NCBI RefSeq assembly: GCF_002278925.1
Contig: NZ_NCJH01000001.1
Span: 434,001-498,000, forward strand
Source of the DNA: Polaromonas sp. 39-63-25
Lineage (GTDB): Bacteria; Pseudomonadota; Gammaproteobacteria; Burkholderiales; Burkholderiaceae_C
Direction of reading: 5' to 3'
DNA length: 64,000 nucleotides
Made by a program: the position numbers and the translations under genes. Shown here piece by piece: positions 1-7,345 of the stretch. The notes below the pieces were generated by a model. The model was not told the DNA's origin. It ran no database searches and was given only the letters and a program-made list of their open reading frames with translations. Each line of letters starts with the position of its first letter. Position 1 is the first letter of the stretch.

Positions 1-450
1 CGCCCGCACGGCGCCAAGACGCACCAGGAGTTCGACCTGGACAAGATGGCGGCCGAGTTGCCTGACTACTACGTCTTCAACGGCGCGGTGGGCTCGCTGA
101 CCAGGGAGCACAAACTCACCGCCCATGTCGGCGAGACCGTGCGCATCTTCTTCGGCGTGGGCGGCCCGAACAAGATCTCGTCCTTCCACGTGATCGGCGA
201 AATCTTCGACAAGGTCTATAGCGAAGGCTCGATCAGCTCGCCCAAACGTGATGTGCAGACCACACTGGTGGCACCCGGCGGCGCCACCATCGTCGAGTTC
301 AAGGTGGACTACCCCGGCAGCTACCTGCTGGTGGACCACGCGCTGTCGCGGGCCGGCAAGGGCCTGGTCGGCATGCTGGAAGTCACGGGTGCGGCAGACG
401 CGGGGATCTACAAGGCACACACCACAGGCAAGACGGTTGCCAAGCACTGA
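1..450 (+). CDS. nirK: copper-containing nitrite reductase, C-terminal part (5' truncated by window)
   Basis: The frame is open from base 1, so the start lies upstream of the window. NirK reduces nitrite to nitric oxide in the periplasm during denitrification. The visible ~149 residues form the second cupredoxin domain: a PDYYVFNGAVGSLT strand, then SSFHVIGEIFDKVY. The His there corresponds by position to the type-2 copper ligand from the neighbouring subunit. Next come VQTTLVAPGGATIVEF and SYLLVDHALSRAGKGLVGML, the usual family ending. The first domain with the type-1 copper ligands is not in the window. An intrinsic terminator follows 25 bases after the stop. The family call is strong; the denitrification role is inferred from the family. 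Confidence 0.9.
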   Translation, partial: RPHGAKTHQEFDLDKMAAELPDYYVFNGAVGSLTREHKLTAHVGETVRIFFGVGGPNKISSFHVIGEIFDKVYSEGSISSPKRDVQTTLVAPGGATIVEFKVDYPGSYLLVDHALSRAGKGLVGMLEVTGAADAGIYKAHTTGKTVAKH

Positions 451-474
451 GTCGCCGGTCAACGGCTTGGGACG

Positions 475-506
475 GGCTGTCCGCTGTCATGGCGGACAGC
501 CTTTTT
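475..506 (+). terminator. intrinsic terminator after nirK
   Basis: A perfect 10-bp stem (GGCTGTCCGC at 475-484 with GCGGACAGCC at 492-501) and a 7-nt loop are followed by five T residues at 502-506. It lies between the stop of nirK and the convergent end of rlmD, so it mainly ends the nirK transcript. Confidence 0.85.
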
Positions 507-516
507 ACGCCCCCTG

Positions 517-2013
517 CTAACCGGCGCTTGCCGGGAGCCGCTCGAACACGGCCATCGATTCCACATGCGCGGTGTGCGGAAACATGTTGACCACACCGGC
601 CGCCGTGCAGCGGTAACCCGCGTCATTCACCAGCACGCCCGCATCACGCGCCAGCGTCGCCGGATTGCAGCTGACATACACGATGCGCTGCGGTGGCATC
701 CAGTCGCCGATCTGCAGGTTTTGTTGCCCGCCGGCGTCATCACAAGGCACGCCCGTGACGATCTGCTGGTGCAGCGCGGCCAGCGCCTTGAACAGCTCGA
801 ACGCACCTTCGCGAGGTGGATCGACCAGCCACTTGTCGGCGGCGCCGTCCTTGACCAGCATGCCGGGGCTGATCTCGAACAGGTTGCGCGCTACAAATTT
901 GGTAGCTGCCAGCGCCCGCCCCTTCTGGGCTGAGGCCTTGTTTGATGCATAGTTTTCGCGCGAGCGGGCGACCAGCACCTCGCTGCCCTCGATGCCCAGC
1001 ACCTCGCGCGCCTGGGTGGCCAGCGGCAAGGTGAAATTGCCGAGCCCGCAAAACCAGTCGATCACGCGCTCGTGCGCCTGCACGCCCAGCAGGCGCAGCG
1101 CGCGCGACACCAGCACCTGGTTGATCTGCGGGTTGACCTGGGTGAAGTCGGTCGGCTTGAAGGGCATGGTGATGCCGTAGTCGGGCAGGCCGTAGGCCAG
1201 CTGCTGCGAAGGATCGCTCACCTCGTCGAGCAGCCTGACCGTCTCCAGCCCGCCGGGCTGCAACCACCACTGCAGGCCGGGATGGGCCAGCGCAAAAGCG
1301 CGCAGCCTGTCCAGGTCGCCGCCGGACAGCGGCTCCATGTGGCGCAGCACCATGGCCGTCACCGTGTCGCCACAGGCCAGCTCGATCTGCGGCAGGGTTT
1401 CCTTGGCGTCCATGCCGGCGATCAGCGCGCGCAGCGGCAGCAGCAGGTCGCTGACATGCCGGGGCAACACGTGGCACTCGCGCATGTCGGCGACATAACC
1501 ACTCTTGCGCTCATGAAAGCCCACCAGCACCTCTCCCTTCTTGCGCACAAAACGCACCGACAGGCGGGCCCGGTAGCGGTAATTCCAGGCCGGGCCTTCA
1601 ATCGGCCTGAGCACCATGTCGGCCTTGAGCTTGCCGATGTGCCAGAGGTTGTCTTCCAGCACACGCTGCTTGACGGCCACCTGCGCGCCCACCTGCAGGT
1701 GCTGCATCTTGCAGCCGCCGCAGGCGCCGGTGTGCAGGCCGAAGTGCGGGCACTGCGGACGCACGCGCTGCGAAGACTCGTGCAGCACCGCCATCAGCGT
1801 GGCTTTCTCGAAGCTCGGTTTCTTGCGGTAAACGCTCGCGCTGACGGTCTCGAAGGGCAAGGCGCCTTCGATGAACACCACCTTGCCGTCGTCCCGGTGC
1901 GCAATGCCCTGGGCTTCGATGTCGAGCGACTCGACGGTGAGCACATCGGGCGGGTAGTCGGTTGGCGCGGGGGCCGGCTGGTGCTGCGGCTGCTGGTGTT
2001 TTCTTCTGGACAT
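517..2013 (-). CDS. rlmD: 23S rRNA (uracil-C5)-methyltransferase RlmD (RumA family)
   Basis: This 498-residue enzyme would methylate U1939 of 23S rRNA using SAM and carries a [4Fe-4S] cluster. Visible are a short TRAM-like beta domain ([26 protein letters not shown]), cluster cysteines in [14 protein letters not shown] with a further Cys in MRECHVLP, the SAM motif [16 protein letters not shown], and the catalytic motif [14 protein letters not shown] chose the start MSRRKHQQ at 2013: the frame stays open 44 codons upstream, but that part runs into a repeat and has no family similarity. Oddity: residues about 354-374, between ENYASNK and [10 protein letters not shown], are encoded by a copy of repeat A (890-950). 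This replaces the short turn seen in the E. coli protein. Confidence 0.93.
   Translation of the reverse strand: MSRRKHQQPQHQPAPAPTDYPPDVLTVESLDIEAQGIAHRDDGKVVFIEGALPFETVSASVYRKKPSFEKATLMAVLHESSQRVRPQCPHFGLHTGACGGCKMQHLQVGAQVAVKQRVLEDNLWHIGKLKADMVLRPIEGPAWNYRYRARLSVRFVRKKGEVLVGFHERKSGYVADMRECHVLPRHVSDLLLPLRALIAGMDAKETLPQIELACGDTVTAMVLRHMEPLSGGDLDRLRAFALAHPGLQWWLQPGGLETVRLLDEVSDPSQQLAYGLPDYGITMPFKPTDFTQVNPQINQVLVSRALRLLGVQAHERVIDWFCGLGNFTLPLATQAREVLGIEGSEVLVARSRENYASNKASAQKGRALAATKFVARNLFEISPGMLVKDGAADKWLVDPPREGAFELFKALAALHQQIVTGVPCDDAGGQQNLQIGDWMPPQRIVYVSCNPATLARDAGVLVNDAGYRCTAAGVVNMFPHTAHVESMAVFERLPASAG
890..950 (+). repeat. repeat A copy 1, in frame inside rlmD (antisense to the gene)
   Basis: The 17-nt core at 890-906 (GCTACAAATTTGGTAGC) is followed by AGCGCCCG, a second 17-nt hairpin (GCCC-N9-GGGC), GAGGCC and a TTTGATGCAT end. 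Copy 2 at 2654-2714 has the same 61-bp length and the same TTTGATGCAT end. It is read in the rlmD frame as [17 protein letters not shown]. Confidence 0.8.
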
Positions 2014-2050
2014 CCCCCATTGTCTCAGGCCTGTACTGCAGCCCGGAAGT

Positions 2051-2178
2051 AGCGAAACATAATGAAAGTGATGACTTCGTGCCCAGGGCAAGGCGCAAGC
2101 CGCAGCGAAGGCTGTACGCCTTCGCAAGGATTGCAACGCCGCCATGGGTGCGAAGGCGCGCTTTCATGTTTCGATATT
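2051..2178. repeat. MITE-like imperfect palindrome, about 125 bp, between rlmD and the VOC gene
   Basis: The left end AGCGAAACATAATGAAAG (2051-2068) matches the reverse complement of the right end CTTTCATGTTTCGATATT (2161-2178), apart from a 3-nt gap. The pairing continues inward (GACTTCGTGCCCAGGGC with the reverse complement of GCCATGGGTGCGAAGGC) to a central hairpin GCGAAGGC/GCCTTCGC near 2105-2125. No protein is encoded. It fills most of the 2014-2240 intergenic region. It resembles a non-autonomous mobile palindrome; only one copy is in the window. Confidence 0.6.
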
Positions 2179-2240
2179 TTCGGGTTCCAGTACCAAGTTA
2201 CCATTTTCGGCTGAGCCAACAGACGGACAAGGAGGACCTC

Positions 2241-2666
2241 ATGGAGATACGCATCTGCATCGACGTGAACGACATGGAACGCGCCGTCGCGTTCTACACC
2301 GAAGGACTCGGCCTGCACTGCGGCCGGCGCTTCCAGAGCGGCTTTGTCGAGTTGCTGGGCGCGGGCAGCCCGATCGACCTGCTGCTGCAAACCGAAGGCA
2401 GCCGCCCGTTGCCCGGCAGCGCCGCCACGCGCAGCTACCAGCGCCACTGGACACCGGTGCACCTGGACTTTGTGGTGGACGACATCGACGCCGCCGTGAG
2501 CCGGCTGCTGCAGCACGGCGTCGTACTCGAGCAGCCGGTGACAGACCGCGTCTGGGGCCGCATCGCCGGGCTGGCCGACCCGTTTGGCCACGGCATTGAC
2601 CTGTTGCAGTTCACCGGCCGCGGTTATGACGAGATCCCCACCGGCCAGGATTCGCTACCAAGCTGA
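2241..2666 (+). CDS. VOC-family (glyoxalase/bleomycin-resistance-like) protein
   Basis: This 141-residue protein has two beta-alpha-beta-beta-beta halves typical of vicinal oxygen chelate proteins: MEIRICIDVNDMERAVAFYT at the N-terminus, VHLDFVVDDIDAAVSRLLQ near residue 74, and LADPFGHGIDLLQF near 115. The substrate cannot be told from sequence. The start at 2241 follows GGAGG at 2231-2235. A longer open frame upstream runs through a repeat and was rejected. The last codons (SLPS then TGA) lie in the core of repeat A copy 2, so the C-terminus is repeat-derived. The gene is convergent with nlpD. Confidence 0.8.
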   Translation: MEIRICIDVNDMERAVAFYTEGLGLHCGRRFQSGFVELLGAGSPIDLLLQTEGSRPLPGSAATRSYQRHWTPVHLDFVVDDIDAAVSRLLQHGVVLEQPVTDRVWGRIAGLADPFGHGIDLLQFTGRGYDEIPTGQDSLPS

Positions 2667-2714
2667 TAGCAGCTTGCGCCCGCCGAACAAGGGCTGGCGG
2701 CCAATTTGATGCAT
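2654..2714 (+). repeat. repeat A copy 2, supplying the stop codon of the VOC gene
   Basis: Core GCTACCAAGCTGATAGC at 2654-2670, then AGCTTGCGCCCG, a second hairpin GCCC-N9-GGGC ending in AAGGGC, TGGCGGCC, and the TTTGATGCAT end at 2714. The TGA stop of the VOC gene (2664-2666) is inside the core. Confidence 0.85.
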
Positions 2715-2737
2715 CAACGGGCTGCCACCGGGTCATG

Positions 2738-2760
2738 AAAAAAGCCCTGCATGCAGGGCT
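2738..2760 (-). terminator. intrinsic terminator of nlpD
   Basis: The 16-bp palindrome GCCCTGCATGCAGGGC (2744-2759), extended by one A-T pair, is followed on the minus strand by a run of T residues (A-tract 2738-2743 on the plus strand). It lies 25 bases after the nlpD stop. Confidence 0.85.
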
Positions 2761-2784
2761 TCTTGGTTCGCGGCGGTGGTCCGC

Positions 2785-3708
2785 TTATTTGGCGGGCAGA
2801 AACTTGGCCGGATCCACCGGCTTGCCCTGCTTGCGGATTTCAAAATGCAGTTTCACGCGGTCGGTGTCGCTGGCGCCCATTTCGGCAATCTTCTGGCCCT
2901 TGCGCACCGACTGGTCTTCCTTGACCAGCAGGGTCTGGTTGTGCGCGTAGGCGGTCAGGAAGGTGTTGTTGTGCTTGAGGATGATCAGGTTGCCGTAACC
3001 CCGCAGGCCGGCGCCGGCGTAGACCACGCGGCCGTCGGCAGACGCCATCACCGGGTCGCCGGTTTTGCCCGCGATGTCCATGCCCTTGTTCTTGGCCTCG
3101 TCAAAGCCGGCCAGCACAGGACCCTGCGCCGGCCAGATCCAGGCCACATCGTCCTCGCCGCCCGACGCGGAGGCAGGTGCCGATGCCGCCGGTTTGGCGG
3201 CGCTGGCGCTCGCGGTCGCCGGAGCGCTGCTGGCAGATGTCGGGGCAGTTGGCGTGACAGAGCCGGACGTCACGGGCCGGGACACGGCCACCGAACTCTC
3301 GACCGGCGGCGTCACCCGCAACACCTGGCCGACTTCGATCAGGTTGGGATTTTCAAGATTGCTCCAGCGCCCGATGTCGCGCCAGTTCTGGCCGGTGTCC
3401 AGCCCGATGCGGATCAGGGTGTCGCCCGGCTTGACCGTGTAGTAGCCAGGCTTGCCGGCATTCTCAAAACCAGGCAGCTGCTTGACGCCCGCGGGATCAA
3501 CCGCGCCCACCGGCGCACGCCCCATGCCGGCGCCGCGGTCCTCGACCGGCGCGCGGCTCAGGCTGCGCGTTCCGCAGGCGGACAGCAGCAGGACTGCGGC
3601 GGCCAGAAAACAGGTCGTCAGCAGACGGCCAGCACGCTGTCCGCCGGGGTGGCTTTCAGGAGCGGTGGAAAAAGACGCTGTCATGGCCGATCCGGCTTGT
3701 TCATTCAT
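2785..3708 (-). CDS. nlpD: NlpD-like lipoprotein: LysM domain plus M23 (LytM) domain
   Basis: This 307-residue envelope protein likely activates septal amidases at division, as NlpD does. Seen: a hydrophobic segment ending in a lipobox (LLLSAC-G, about residue 46), a LysM domain (YYTVKPGDTLIRIGLDTGQNWRDI), an Ala/Ser/Pro-rich linker, and a C-terminal M23 domain (GMDIAGKTGDPVMASADGRV to LHFEIRKQGKPVDPAKFLP). The LytM domain lacks the first metal-binding HxxxD, as in non-catalytic NlpD relatives. The start at 3708 has AGGGTG about 9 nt upstream. A start at 3684 is possible, and the frame is open further upstream. It is the third gene of surE-pcm-nlpD. rpoS, the usual next gene, is not here. Confidence 0.88.
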   Translation of the reverse strand: MNEQAGSAMTASFSTAPESHPGGQRAGRLLTTCFLAAAVLLLSACGTRSLSRAPVEDRGAGMGRAPVGAVDPAGVKQLPGFENAGKPGYYTVKPGDTLIRIGLDTGQNWRDIGRWSNLENPNLIEVGQVLRVTPPVESSVAVSRPVTSGSVTPTAPTSASSAPATASASAAKPAASAPASASGGEDDVAWIWPAQGPVLAGFDEAKNKGMDIAGKTGDPVMASADGRVVYAGAGLRGYGNLIILKHNNTFLTAYAHNQTLLVKEDQSVRKGQKIAEMGASDTDRVKLHFEIRKQGKPVDPAKFLPAK

Positions 3709-3798
3709 TGCTTGATTCACCCTTTTTGCAAAGCTGCTTGTCAATTCTGCGTTCATGACGCGGGGAGACACCATGAACGTACCTGGGTTCATGCCTGC

Positions 3799-4671
3799 TC
3801 AGCTGGTTCCCGATTTTAAAGGTACAAAGTGCACGGCCTCCAGAACAGTCTGTGTAACACCGTTCGCCGTCCTGTCAAGCACCACCAGCGCCTGGGCACC
3901 GCCGGCCACATGCATGGGCGCCACCAGGCGCCCGCCGACCGCGAGCTGTTCGACCCAGGCCGGGGGAATCGCCTCGCCGCCAGCCGCCGCAATGATGGCC
4001 GCGTAAGGCGCGCCCTTGGCATAACCGGCCATGCCGTCACCAAACAGCAGGTGCACATTGGCCAGGCGAAAGGCCCGCAAATTCTCGCGCGCCTTGTCGT
4101 GCAGCCCGCGCAGGCGCTCGATGCTGTAGACCTCGGCGGCGAGCTGTCCCAGCAATGCCGCCTGGTAGCCGCAGCCGGTGCCGATTTCCAGCACGCGGCC
4201 CAGCTTGCCGTCGGTGCCGCCAGCGCCCTGGCGCAGCAGCTCGAGCATGCGGGCCACCACATTGGGCTTGGAAATCGTCTGGCCCAGCCCGATCGGCAGG
4301 CTGGTGTCTTCATAAGCCTGGTTGACCAGCGCCGTGTCGACAAAGCGGTGGCGCTCGACATGGCCCATGGCGGCGAGCACCTGGGCGTCCGAGATGCCCT
4401 GTGCCGCCAACTTGCTGACCATGCGCGTACGCACCGCCCTGGAGTCCAGACCGACACCGCTCGTCAGCACGGTCTTGGCCGGTTTTTTGGAGTCAAAAAT
4501 GCCTGAATCCCTTTCCGGATGGGCGCGGCCAGCTATCTTTTTGGTAGCAGATGGCGTGCCGGCATCGGGCTCGAGACGCACCGGAAAGCCCGGCCGCCGG
4601 GCCGGCGTAACGCCGGCCGCATTGGCCGCCGCAGCGGTCGGCTTGAAGGAAGGCTTCAGCGGGGACTTCAT
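3799..4671 (-). CDS. pcm: protein-L-isoaspartate O-methyltransferase
   Basis: Pcm repairs damaged proteins by SAM-dependent methylation of L-isoaspartyl residues. At 290 residues it is about 80 longer than E. coli Pcm because of a basic, low-complexity N-terminal extension. The core starts near residue 70 (RTRMVSKLAAQGI) with HRFVDTALVNQAYEDTSLPIG, GQTISKPNVVARM and the SAM motif VLEIGTGCGYQAALLGQL. The ATG overlaps the surE stop (ATGA, 4668-4671), which fixes this start and implies translational coupling. Residues about 41-61 of the extension are encoded by a copy of repeat A (4488-4548), so the insertion lies outside the catalytic fold. Confidence 0.93.
   Translation of the reverse strand: MKSPLKPSFKPTAAAANAAGVTPARRPGFPVRLEPDAGTPSATKKIAGRAHPERDSGIFDSKKPAKTVLTSGVGLDSRAVRTRMVSKLAAQGISDAQVLAAMGHVERHRFVDTALVNQAYEDTSLPIGLGQTISKPNVVARMLELLRQGAGGTDGKLGRVLEIGTGCGYQAALLGQLAAEVYSIERLRGLHDKARENLRAFRLANVHLLFGDGMAGYAKGAPYAAIIAAAGGEAIPPAWVEQLAVGGRLVAPMHVAGGAQALVVLDRTANGVTQTVLEAVHFVPLKSGTS
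4488..4548 (-). repeat. repeat A copy 3, in frame inside the pcm N-terminal extension
   Basis: Read on the minus strand: core GCTACCAAAAAGATAGC (4548-4532), then GCGCCC-N8-AAAGGGATTCAGGC and a T-rich end. It is translated in the pcm frame as ATKKIAGRAHPERDSGIFDS. Confidence 0.8.
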
Positions 4672-5492
4672 GCCGCCGCCTGGGCGGGTTCAGCCACCGC
4701 ACCGCTGCGGACGGCCTGGCTCAGCTGGGCGGCCGTCTGCGCCCAGTAGGGCAGCCGCTCATGGTCCGTCAGGTCGACCTGCAGCGGCGTGATCGAAACA
4801 AAGCCGTGCCGGGTGGCAAAAAAGTCCGTGCCCTCGCCCTCTTCCTTGGCCGCGCCGGCACCGCCTATCCAGTACATGGTTTCGCCGCGCGGACTGGTCT
4901 GGGTGATCACGCGCTCGGCCGCGTGGCGCCGGCCCAGGCGGCAGACCTTGTAGCCCTGGAGCTGCGCGTCCGGCAGGTTGGGAATGTTCACATTGAGCAG
5001 CCAGGGCGCCAGCGTCGGCTGCGCGCCTTCGCTGATCTTCTCGAGCGAAGGCATCAGCTGCTGCACCAGATCGCGCGCGCGCCGCCCGGCCACGTCGATA
5101 TGGGCCCAGCCCTTTTCGGTCTGTGAAAACGCAATCGAGGGAATGCCAAAAAGATAACCTTCCATGGCGGCCCCGACAGTGCCCGAATAAATCGTGTCGT
5201 CGCCCATGTTGGCACCGTTGTTGATGCCCGAGACCACCAGGTCGGGCCGGTAACCGAGCAGCCCGGTCAGCGCAATATGCACACAGTCGGCCGGCGTGCC
5301 GTTGATGTAGCGAAACCCGTTGGCTGCCGTCTGCACGTACATCGGCGAATGCAGGGTCAGCGCGTTCGATTTGGCGCTGTTGTTCTGCTCGGGTGCAACG
5401 ACCTCCACGTCGGCAATGTCCTTCAGGGCCTCGTACAGGGCGATGATGCCGGAGGCCTGGTAGCCGTCGTCGTTACAGATCAGGATTTTCAT
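4668..5492 (-). CDS. surE: 5'/3'-nucleotidase SurE
   Basis: A metal-dependent phosphatase acting on nucleoside monophosphates, and first gene of the surE-pcm-nlpD set. The N-terminus MKILICNDDGYQASGI carries the DD metal ligands. SGINNGANMGDDTIYSGTVG holds the conserved Asn and the active-site loop. NIPNLPDAQLQGYKVCRLGR and PLQVDLTDHERL follow the family to the end. At 274 residues it is slightly longer than E. coli SurE (253) through a C-terminal Ala-rich tail. The stop overlaps the pcm start by 4 nt. Confidence 0.95.
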   Translation of the reverse strand: MKILICNDDGYQASGIIALYEALKDIADVEVVAPEQNNSAKSNALTLHSPMYVQTAANGFRYINGTPADCVHIALTGLLGYRPDLVVSGINNGANMGDDTIYSGTVGAAMEGYLFGIPSIAFSQTEKGWAHIDVAGRRARDLVQQLMPSLEKISEGAQPTLAPWLLNVNIPNLPDAQLQGYKVCRLGRRHAAERVITQTSPRGETMYWIGGAGAAKEEGEGTDFFATRHGFVSITPLQVDLTDHERLPYWAQTAAQLSQAVRSGAVAEPAQAAA

Positions 5493-5599
5493 GAGCCGAT
5501 TTTAAGGTCTCAAGGGTGACAAACCGGGACCATGCCGCGTCTATTTGGTCCCGCAACCTGCCTATGATGGGTCCACTTGATCCCCAACGGAGACTCCCC

Positions 5600-6574
5600 A
5601 TGCATGCCTGGCTTTGTGAAGACCCCACCGGCGTTGACGCCCTGACCTGGAAAGAACTGCCCACCCCCGAGCCCAAAGCCGGCGAGGTGCGTATCGCCAT
5701 CAAGGCGGCCAGCCTGAACTTCCCGGACCTGCTGATCGTGCAGAACAAGTACCAGATCAAGCCGCCGCTGCCCTTTGTGCCCGGCTCCGAATACGCCGGT
5801 GTGGTCGAGGCCGTGGGTGAAGGTGTCAAACACCTGAAGGTCGGCCAGAACGTGGCCTGTCTCTCCGGCACCGGCGGTTTCGGCACCCATACCATCGCGC
5901 CGGCAGCCCTGTGCATGCCGCTGCCGGACGGCTTTCCGTATGTTGATGCCGCAGCCTTCATCATGATTTACGCCACCTCGCACCACGCGCTGGTGGACCG
6001 CGCACAGCTCAAGGCCGGTGAAACCGTGCTGGTGCTGGGCGCGGCCGGCGGCGTCGGCACCTCGGCCATCCAGATCGCCAAGGCCATGGGCGCCAAAGTG
6101 ATTGCGGCTGCCTCCACCGACGAAAAATGCGCGCTGTGCAAATCCATAGGCGCCGATGCCACCATCAACTACAGCACGGAGAACCTGCGCGAGGCCATCA
6201 AGACGCTGACCGACGGCAAGGGCCCCGACGTGATTTACGACCCCGTGGGCGGTGATTTTGCAGAGCCGGCCTTTCGCTCCATTGCCTGGCGCGGCCGCTA
6301 CCTGGTGGTGGGTTTTGCGTCCGGCCCCATCCCCTCATTGCCACTGAACCTGACCCTGCTCAAGGGGGCGTCCATCGTCGGCGTGTTCTGGGGCGGCTTT
6401 GCCAAAAACGAGCCGAAGGCCAGTGCGGCCGCCATGGCCGAACTGGCGCAGTGGTATGCGCAAGGCAAGATCAAGCCGGTCATCGACCGCACCATGCCCA
6501 TGGCCGAACTCAAGGCGGCGTACGCCCACATGGGCTCGCGCGGCGTCAAGGGCAAACTGGTGATGGTGAACTGA
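5600..6574 (+). CDS. NADPH:quinone oxidoreductase-like zinc-independent MDR protein
   Basis: A 324-residue medium-chain dehydrogenase/reductase. Visible are the GroES-like N-terminal domain (VRIAIKAASLNFPDLLIVQ, PFVPGSEYAGVVEAVGEG) and a Rossmann domain with GETVLVLGAAGGVGTSAIQIAKAMGAKV near residue 140. The zinc-binding Cys/His set of classical alcohol dehydrogenases is missing, which points to the quinone oxidoreductase branch. The substrate is not predictable. The start at 5600 follows ACGGAGA. An in-frame ATG at 5516 was not used because MHAWLCEDP is the usual N-terminus of this family. The gene is divergent from surE. Confidence 0.85.
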   Translation: MHAWLCEDPTGVDALTWKELPTPEPKAGEVRIAIKAASLNFPDLLIVQNKYQIKPPLPFVPGSEYAGVVEAVGEGVKHLKVGQNVACLSGTGGFGTHTIAPAALCMPLPDGFPYVDAAAFIMIYATSHHALVDRAQLKAGETVLVLGAAGGVGTSAIQIAKAMGAKVIAAASTDEKCALCKSIGADATINYSTENLREAIKTLTDGKGPDVIYDPVGGDFAEPAFRSIAWRGRYLVVGFASGPIPSLPLNLTLLKGASIVGVFWGGFAKNEPKASAAAMAELAQWYAQGKIKPVIDRTMPMAELKAAYAHMGSRGVKGKLVMVN

Positions 6575-6712
6575 GCAGAGACCCACTCGGTCCCCACGGA
6601 GACCCCGGGGGGCCCAAACGTGGAACTTTTGCACAGCAATCGAGGAAATACCTCCCCGGACATCGCGTACTTTGGGGGTATATTGACAGTTCCTTAGCAA
6701 TCGGGGGAGCGA

Positions 6713-7153
6713 ATGGGCATGCCAACCTTGCTGGTGGTGGAAGACAATCCCGATCACCTTGAACTGACCCTGACCATCCTCGAGGAAAACGGGGCATCCC
6801 ACCACATCGTGGTGGCCCGCGACGGTCAGGAAGCCCTGGACTACCTGTTCTGCCAGGGCCCCTACAGCGACCGCAACCCCGACGAACAGCCCGAACTCGT
6901 CCTGCTGGACCTCGGCCTGCCCAAACTGAACGGCCTGCAGGTGCTGCAGAGCATGCGTGAAGATCCCCGTACTTTTTTTGTCCCGGTGGTCATGCTGACC
7001 TCGGCGAGCGAGCAGTCCGAAGCGATTCTGGCCCTGAAAGGCGGACTCAACAGCTACGTCAGCAAGCCGCTCGATTTTCGCGACTTTGAAGCCAGGCTCG
7101 AGGAAGTCAGGGAATACTGGCGCCTGTCTGGTCTGGCCCCCTTGAGCGCCTGA
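6713..7153 (+). CDS. single-domain response regulator (Rcp1-like receiver)
   Basis: This 146-residue protein is a stand-alone receiver domain with no DNA-binding output. Phosphorylation site residues are visible: acidic pair in LLVVEDNPDHLEL, phospho-acceptor Asp in PELVLLDLGLPKLNG, Thr in VVMLTSASE and Lys in YVSKPLDF. The inserted loop FCQGPYSDRNPDEQPE before the Asp strand is typical of phytochrome-linked Rcp1-type receivers. No histidine kinase is adjacent, so it is an orphan here. The start has GGGGGAGCGA just upstream. A bidirectional terminator follows. Confidence 0.85.
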   Translation: MGMPTLLVVEDNPDHLELTLTILEENGASHHIVVARDGQEALDYLFCQGPYSDRNPDEQPELVLLDLGLPKLNGLQVLQSMREDPRTFFVPVVMLTSASEQSEAILALKGGLNSYVSKPLDFRDFEARLEEVREYWRLSGLAPLSA

Positions 7154-7175
7154 ACCACGCTTGCGTTTCGCCCAA

Positions 7176-7206
7176 AGAAAAAAGCCCCTGCAAAGGGGCT
7201 TTTTTC
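7176..7206. terminator. bidirectional intrinsic terminator
   Basis: The stem GCCCC-TGCAAA-GGGGC (7184-7199) is flanked by an A-run on the left and a T-run on the right, so it can end both the receiver gene and transcripts leaving tRNA-His on the other strand. Confidence 0.85.
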
Positions 7207-7215
7207 TTGAAATAC

Positions 7216-7292
7216 TGGGGTGGCTGATGGGGCTCGAACCCACGACAACAGGAATCACAATCCTGGACTCTACCAACTGAGCTACAGCCACC
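7216..7292 (-). tRNA. tRNA-His (GTG)
   Basis: On the minus strand a full cloverleaf can be drawn: acceptor GGTGGCT/AGCCACC, D arm AGCTCAGTTGGTAGAGT, anticodon loop ATTGTGATT (anticodon GTG), T arm CGTGGGTTCGAGCCCCA and an encoded CCA. The extra 5' G typical of tRNA-His is present at 7292. It closely resembles E. coli tRNA-His. Confidence 0.96.
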
Positions 7293-7345
7293 GAAGCCTC
7301 ACATTATAGCGGGAACTGCGCGCCTTATGCGCCGCACGCTCTGCT

